64,000 bases of DNA, taken from NCBI GenBank assembly GCA_014804795.1, contig JAAUZC010000048.1, positions 23,846-87,845 of the forward strand, written 5' to 3'. Numbering within the stretch: position 1 is the first letter of the stretch; each line of letters opens with the position of its first letter. The notes beneath the pieces were generated by a model. It was not told the DNA's origin, did no database searches, and saw nothing but the letters and a program-made list of their open reading frames with translations. The DNA is from Lachnospiraceae bacterium (lineage in GTDB: Bacteria > Bacillota > Clostridia > Lachnospirales > Lachnospiraceae). Made by a program: the position numbers and the translations under genes. Positions 59,274-64,000 of this stretch are shown here, piece by piece.

Positions 59274-62200
59274 TTAATATCTATTATATTTCCAACACTG
59301 ATTGAAATCTTTCCAATTTTGATCAGCAGCACTTTTAGCGGCACTTTTAGCTATTTTTTCTAAGTATTGTCCATCATTCACATTGCCATTTACTTTGATC
59401 AAGCTGTCATAGTGTACTGTGAGAGAATTATTTACATTATTAGTTACGGGTTTTGGCATATTGTCTCTTATTGTTTCTACTTGACCTATCTGCCTTCCTT
59501 TAGGAGATTCCAACTCACATAACTGTTCATAGGTTAACTGAGGAAACCTATACGCACCATCCTCACCCAGTACACCGCCAAATTTTTCAGCAAGCTTCAC
59601 AAATGCATCTGTCTGTTCTTCTGTAAGGATTCCTTCGCCATGCTTTACAGCTACAACTGTATCTTCCCCAATTGCTTTTGCGATAGGGTCTAGTACACCG
59701 TCATCATCTTTAGATACGATACCGCCTTTAGCATATCCCCGGATACTCTTCAGGGCATTCATTGCGTCATTTTCATTTTTATAGAATCCGCTTACTGCTT
59801 CACCGCTTGACGAATCTATTATACGATATTGTCTATTTCCAGTATTGTAATCTATGATGTATTTTTCACTACTGGATGCAGATGCATTATTCTGTACTGC
59901 GCCCATATTTGCTAGAGCCTGTGCAGCCCTGTTTGCAGCATTTGCCACGGAATCCGCGCCTGAAGCAATAGAGGATAATGCATTTGTGATACTGCTTATG
60001 TTGTAGCCGCGCTCCAGAGTATTAACAAGGCTCTGCTGTAATGCGTTGGTCATATTGGCAAGGTTCGCTTCACTGTAATAAGATGATGCAAGTTCATTTA
60101 CAAGATTATCTGCACGTGTAGAGAACATCCATGCAAGGGAATCGGCGGTCACATTTGCTTGTGCCTGTAGATTCCATACTTCATTTTCTACACCCATTAG
60201 GTTCCCAATAAAAGCACTGGACTGTGCGGATAATACCTGACCATAGTTCGCTATAGCTGTTTCACCAGACTGCCATGAGGAGATAATCGCATCAGATACA
60301 GTGACACCGTGCTGTACGGCAATCGCTGCAATTTCCTGTCCTACAATATCTGCATTTGCTTTTACAGTAGTGAAAGATTGGGAGATGAGTAGTTCTCTGT
60401 CCTCAAGAGTTGCCTTGAGTGCTTCAATTTCGGCATCTCTTCGCTCTTCGTATTCATTTTGTAAGTCATTTAAATATTTTTCCTGTGCTTCAATGGAATG
60501 GTCATACTCAAATTCGTCAAGTTCATCCTGAGCCTTTTTTCTTTGGTCTTCCAAAAGTTTAAGCTTGGCTATTCCAGCGGCAGATGTATCATTTTTAACA
60601 GCCGAAATTTGTCTGTCTAAATCTTCTAAAGTTTTATTTTTCTCTGCAATACTATTTTCGTAGTCGTGTAGATCTTTGGCTGCTTTGAGTGCTTTAATCT
60701 GTGATTGAGTCAATTCATCAAAAGCATCTATCTCTTTCTCGATACCCTTAATTGCATTTTCGACTCTTACCTCGTTCAGATCCATGATGGCGTCTTTGGC
60801 ACTTTCAGTGGCCTTTACGGCTGACCATTGTTTTTCGGTGAGAGAAGCAAGTCTATCAGCATATTCAACAGCAGAGTATTTTCCGGCAAGATACTGTTTA
60901 TTCAGCTCATCAATCTCATTATTATATTGTTGCACCTGATATTGTGCCAGCTCATATTGCTGTGTAAACAGCCCCAACTGGGCAATAGCTTCTTTTGACC
61001 ATATACCCTTATCATCTGATACTTCAAAATCATCAAATAGATCTATGATATTGGAGATTTCGGAGTTAAGGTTGGAAAACTGCTCCTGGATACGGTCAAA
61101 TATTTCTGTGTGTAGTTCATTAATTTCGTTTGAAAATTCTTCGATAGCTTTCTTACAGTCAAGGATACTTCCTTCTACATCACTAAGGGAATTTATCATG
61201 GACAACCATTCTGATGTACCCCGCTGGATTTTTCCAGAATTAATTGCGCTACTCATCTGATTAACAAGTTGTTTCTTTTCTGCTTCTAATAATTCTAACT
61301 GTTTCTTTGACTGGTCTATCTGTGTTGTAAAGAATGACTCACCAATCAGTTCACCAGCTTCTTTTAATAGATCTATCTGCTTAGAGATCAAGTCTTTACT
61401 GTCACCACGGAGATTAAATTGATTCTGAAAATCCCCCATGATATTGTTGAACTTCTCTAATTCAAGCCGTCTTATCGCTGTTTTCAGTTCAGCTAATTCA
61501 TTTTTACATGTCGAAATCTCTCCTGCCCAGGATTCATACTCCTTTATAGCTTCTACAACATCTTTATTACCGTCACCTATAAAATCTGTAAGTTCAACTG
61601 CACCGTCTTTTACTTTAGCAGCAATATCAGAGGGTAACTTTGATAATGCTTCATTTGCTTTCTGGGTATACATTGCAAGAGCATCCGTGTAGTTATTGAA
61701 TTTCTCTTCTGTAATACCTAATTCTGCATCTATGAGATTATTTTTACCAAAGGAGCCTGATACGTTGTCAAGGTTAGTCTTGAGAAGTGAGAGGGCATTA
61801 TTTAGGACTTTTATACGCTGCTCAAAGAAATCTACCGTTTCAGAGAACTCAGATTTTGCGGAGGATGAAGAATCCTTGAGTGCATTATTTATTTTATCTT
61901 TTTCTTTTTCAAGCTCTTTTATCTTATCTGCATATCCATGTCCGCCGATTCCGCCATTAGTATCAAATGATGTTTTCAGATTCTTTAACACATCGATCTG
62001 GGCATCAATATTTGATATGGCATCAGTGTAACCTTTAATGTCTATTTCAAGCTGTGACTGGAAATCTTTAAGATTTATAGAGCTTGGTGTGTAATCAGAA
62101 ATAGCGGTATTAAAGTTTCCTGTATGTTTTGATGTGCTGATCCCGCCTGATGAAGTAGAACCTCCGCCACCGTAAACACCAGTGCTGCCAGCTTTTTCTC

Positions 62201-64000
62201 CGTTTGCCGCTGCTTTTATTGCATCTGCGAGATCATGTACCTTTTTTTGCAGATTGAGAAATGAATTCTGGGCGTTGATGCTATTGATGTTAATGGAGTT
62301 TGCCATAGATACAGCCGCAGCATCCATGTTAGCTGAGGTGTCCTGTGCGACTTCTCCGACAACACGATTAAATTCATCCATATTGCCAGCCATATTTGCA
62401 GCAACAGCGGCATAAGCTTTATCTTCTTCCATTCCTGCTTCAATAAGTGCTTGGAGAAGTTCATTTGCTATATTAAGTCGATACTGGGCGACTTCTTTTG
62501 TGATATTTCCTTCGCCCTCTGCAACCTGTTGTATCATATCCAGCTGTGCTTCAGCATAGGATTTTTTGGCTTCAAGCTCTGCTTTATCAGCCTCTAATTT
62601 TGTGATCTGAGCATCAATGATAGATTTGTCTCCATCAAGAATACTATTTACAACTTCTTCATTTAATGTGATCTGTCCATCAGCTGATACTTCTGCGTTG
62701 GTCAGTATTTCAGGATATATCTTTGCAAGTTCAGCCGCAGCCGTGGCAGACATGGTAAGTCCATCTGCAACTGTTTCCTGTATCTTGGCAAGATTTTCAA
62801 ATTGGTCTGTTACACTTTCAATAACATTTGCCGTATCAGTCCATGTAGAACCGATAGCAGTAGCATATGATTCCATTCCGGTATCACCGTAAGAACTCAG
62901 TGATTGTAAAGAGTTGATCAATAAATCTACTTGCTCACGTTCCTCATCGGTATTAAGTGATTCTTTCAGTGTTAGAAGACTTTGAATTAATGAATCAGGC
63001 TGTTGTGCGATTAGTACGCTCAATCCTTCTGACAAGTTCCCAAATCCATCTGCTGCTAAATCAATATATGGAATCAGGTCAGGAAATTGCTGCATAAGAT
63101 CCAGGACTGATTCTTCAGTTAATTCTCCGGAATTAAATGAATCTAAAGCTGACCGGAGAGTGGAGAGCGATGATTGTATATCGTCAATTTGTTCTTCGTA
63201 AGAAGAAATATCCCAATTTGTTTTCCCTGCTTCAGATAATTGTTCTGCCACACTTTCAATAGTTGTCGCCATTTCTGAAAAATCAGCTGTAAACAATTCT
63301 TTGAACTTTTCCTGTAAATCTACACTTGAACTTGCCACATCGACTAATGCAGATTCCATAGCCTTATACTCTTCTGTTGTACTTGGAACGCTGTTTTGAG
63401 CCATATAATTTAATTTTTGTTCCGTATACAACTTTTCAATGTAGATATCAAGGCTTTCGGACATTGTATTGATTGCGTTATTCAAGTCGGAATATATTTC
63501 AGTGTCCAAGAGTTCTTCGTCATCTTCTGATGCTAAAACTAACTTTTCACGGGCTTCTATTAAAGAATTATAAAATTCTAAAGCCTCTGTAGGATCATCA
63601 CTTGTGATATCCCATGAAATACTCCCCCATGTTCTATTGATTGTCTCAAATTCTTTCAAAGAATCAGATACGATTTCTACCGCTTTTTGCGCTTCATTAG
63701 ATAATTTCTTTCCTTTACTATTGGAATCAATAGATACTTTTGAACCTTTTGCATTGCTCCAAATCTCGTCTTTTAGTTCTTCTTCTGCTGATTTCCGCCC
63801 AATAGTAGCGGTTACTGCCTGGGACTGTAACTCCTCTTTTGTAGCTCTTGCAAGTGCATCTGCATACTCATCTGTACCGGCAACTAGTGTATTGGCATGC
63901 TCATATTTAGCTTTACCACCACTCCGATTATGGAGCGGTGGTAAATGTGGGATACAGAGAACACAACTTAATCCTTGCATCGCTGGTTCTGAACTGCCAG
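59274..64000 (-). CDS. Phage tail tape-measure protein (5' end outside window)
   Basis: More than 1570 residues in one frame; it is open to the window edge, so the ATG at 63980 is probably internal. Long alternating coiled-coil stretches (Glu/Lys/Leu/Ala heptads), low cysteine, a Ser/Gly-rich hinge (YGGGGSTSSGG), and a C-terminal domain with GYAKGGIVSKDDDG and VVAVKHGEGILTEEQ, typical of siphophage tape-measure proteins. These set tail length and help DNA entry. The late-gene position is right next to the integrase side, with no tail-tip or lysis genes between. A GC-rich hairpin is encoded near its visible 5' end. Confidence 0.85.
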   Translation of the reverse strand, partial: GSSEPAMQGLSCVLCIPHLPPLHNRSGGKAKYEHANTLVAGTDEYADALARATKEELQSQAVTATIGRKSAEEELKDEIWSNAKGSKVSIDSNSKGKKLSNEAQKAVEIVSDSLKEFETINRTWGSISWDITSDDPTEALEFYNSLIEAREKLVLASEDDEELLDTEIYSDLNNAINTMSESLDIYIEKLYTEQKLNYMAQNSVPSTTEEYKAMESALVDVASSSVDLQEKFKELFTADFSEMATTIESVAEQLSEAGKTNWDISSYEEQIDDIQSSLSTLRSALDSFNSGELTEESVLDLMQQFPDLIPYIDLAADGFGNLSEGLSVLIAQQPDSLIQSLLTLKESLNTDEEREQVDLLINSLQSLSSYGDTGMESYATAIGSTWTDTANVIESVTDQFENLAKIQETVADGLTMSATAAAELAKIYPEILTNAEVSADGQITLNEEVVNSILDGDKSIIDAQITKLEADKAELEAKKSYAEAQLDMIQQVAEGEGNITKEVAQYRLNIANELLQALIEAGMEEDKAYAAVAANMAGNMDEFNRVVGEVAQDTSANMDAAAVSMANSININSINAQNSFLNLQKKVHDLADAIKAAANGEKAGSTGVYGGGGSTSSGGISTSKHTGNFNTAISDYTPSSINLKDFQSQLEIDIKGYTDAISNIDAQIDVLKNLKTSFDTNGGIGGHGYADKIKELEKEKDKINNALKDSSSSAKSEFSETVDFFEQRIKVLNNALSLLKTNLDNVSGSFGKNNLIDAELGITEEKFNNYTDALAMYTQKANEALSKLPSDIAAKVKDGAVELTDFIGDGNKDVVEAIKEYESWAGEISTCKNELAELKTAIRRLELEKFNNIMGDFQNQFNLRGDSKDLISKQIDLLKEAGELIGESFFTTQIDQSKKQLELLEAEKKQLVNQMSSAINSGKIQRGTSEWLSMINSLSDVEGSILDCKKAIEEFSNEINELHTEIFDRIQEQFSNLNSEISNIIDLFDDFEVSDDKGIWSKEAIAQLGLFTQQYELAQYQVQQYNNEIDELNKQYLAGKYSAVEYADRLASLTEKQWSAVKATESAKDAIMDLNEVRVENAIKGIEKEIDAFDELTQSQIKALKAAKDLHDYENSIAEKNKTLEDLDRQISAVKNDTSAAGIAKLKLLEDQRKKAQDELDEFEYDHSIEAQEKYLNDLQNEYEERRDAEIEALKATLEDRELLISQSFTTVKANADIVGQEIAAIAVQHGVTVSDAIISSWQSGETAIANYGQVLSAQSSAFIGNLMGVENEVWNLQAQANVTADSLAWMFSTRADNLVNELASSYYSEANLANMTNALQQSLVNTLERGYNISSITNALSSIASGADSVANAANRAAQALANMGAVQNNASASSSEKYIIDYNTGNRQYRIIDSSSGEAVSGFYKNENDAMNALKSIRGYAKGGIVSKDDDGVLDPIAKAIGEDTVVAVKHGEGILTEEQTDAFVKLAEKFGGVLGEDGAYRFPQLTYEQLCELESPKGRQIGQVETIRDNMPKPVTNNVNNSLTVHYDSLIKVNGNVNDGQYLEKIAKSAAKSAADQNWKDFNQCWKYNRY
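63912..63945. repeat. GC-rich hairpin inside the tape-measure gene
   Basis: TTTACCACCACTCCG (63912-63926) pairs with TGGAGCGGTGGTAAA (63931-63945) with one mismatch. It encodes LPPLHNRSGGK, unlike the coiled-coil sequence around it. Confidence 0.55.

Larger units (their letters stand above)
56857..64000. mobile_element. Prophage or prophage remnant at tRNA-Thr (right end outside window)
   Basis: Begins in the 3' half of tRNA-Thr (about 56857-56879 should be the attachment core). Contents: tyrosine integrase, two unknown small genes, tape-measure gene, all on the minus strand reading toward the tRNA. The second attachment site lies beyond 64000 and cannot be seen. Confidence 0.8.

Overview
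The window looks like a chromosome segment of an anaerobic, low-to-mid GC Gram-positive bacterium, most likely a Lachnospiraceae (Clostridium cluster XIVa) member. The basis is a Gram-positive style Tad pilus locus, a clostridial lysine riboswitch ahead of dapA, class III fructose-1,6-bisphosphatase, a minimal SufCB pair, AGGAGG-type ribosome binding sites and consensus sigma-A promoters. No 16S gene is present, so the taxon is inferred from gene content.

Layout. (1) 1-14.6 kb: a minus-strand operon for a Tad (tight adherence) type IVc pilus: TadZ/CpaE, TadA/CpaF, TadB, TadC, a Flp-like pilin, two TadE-like pseudopilins, a DUF5702-like protein and a leader peptidase. It continues into a phosphosignalling set: WG-repeat protein, FHA protein, PP2C phosphatase, small membrane protein and Ser/Thr kinase. 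A separate prepilin-peptidase N-terminal domain gene sits inside the set on the plus strand. A divergent XRE regulator starts at 14.68 kb. (2) 15-33.6 kb: mixed accessory and housekeeping genes: Rpn-type nuclease, ferredoxin-like aldo/keto reductase, NYN-LOTUS protein, SGNH+MBOAT acylation pair, a FliD-C-like protein with a partner of unknown function, Na+/solute symporter, patatin, MscL with a zinc ribbon, cold-shock protein, eukaryotic-type HisA, a lipoprotein, GNAT, and a PfkB sugar kinase. (3) 33.6-47.7 kb: core genes: dapA-dapB-fbp under a lysine riboswitch; an SSB-like protein; mgtE-typA behind a consensus promoter, tandem palindromes and an overlapping leader ORF; YigZ; a class A penicillin-binding protein; and sufC-sufB.

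(4) 47.8-56.8 kb: an accessory segment between tRNA-Ala(CGC) and tRNA-Thr(GGT). It holds UDP-glucuronate 4-epimerase, a UDP-glucose dehydrogenase fused to an N-terminal helix-turn-helix, a 5'-truncated alcohol dehydrogenase, an IS200/IS605-type tnpA split by a group II intron whose maturase has an in-frame stop, a cysteine hydrolase, and a complete IS4-like element with 14-bp inverted repeats and an 8-bp target duplication. (5) 56.9-64 kb: a prophage or remnant at the 3' end of tRNA-Thr, with a tyrosine integrase, two small unknown genes and a very long tape-measure gene that runs off the window.

The most unusual signals are the MgtL-like leader ORF overlapping mgtE, a mutually exclusive pairing leader at 24.1-24.2 kb, the HTH-Ugd fusion with repeats over its own start site, and the intron-in-IS nest, whose exon junction can be placed to the base.
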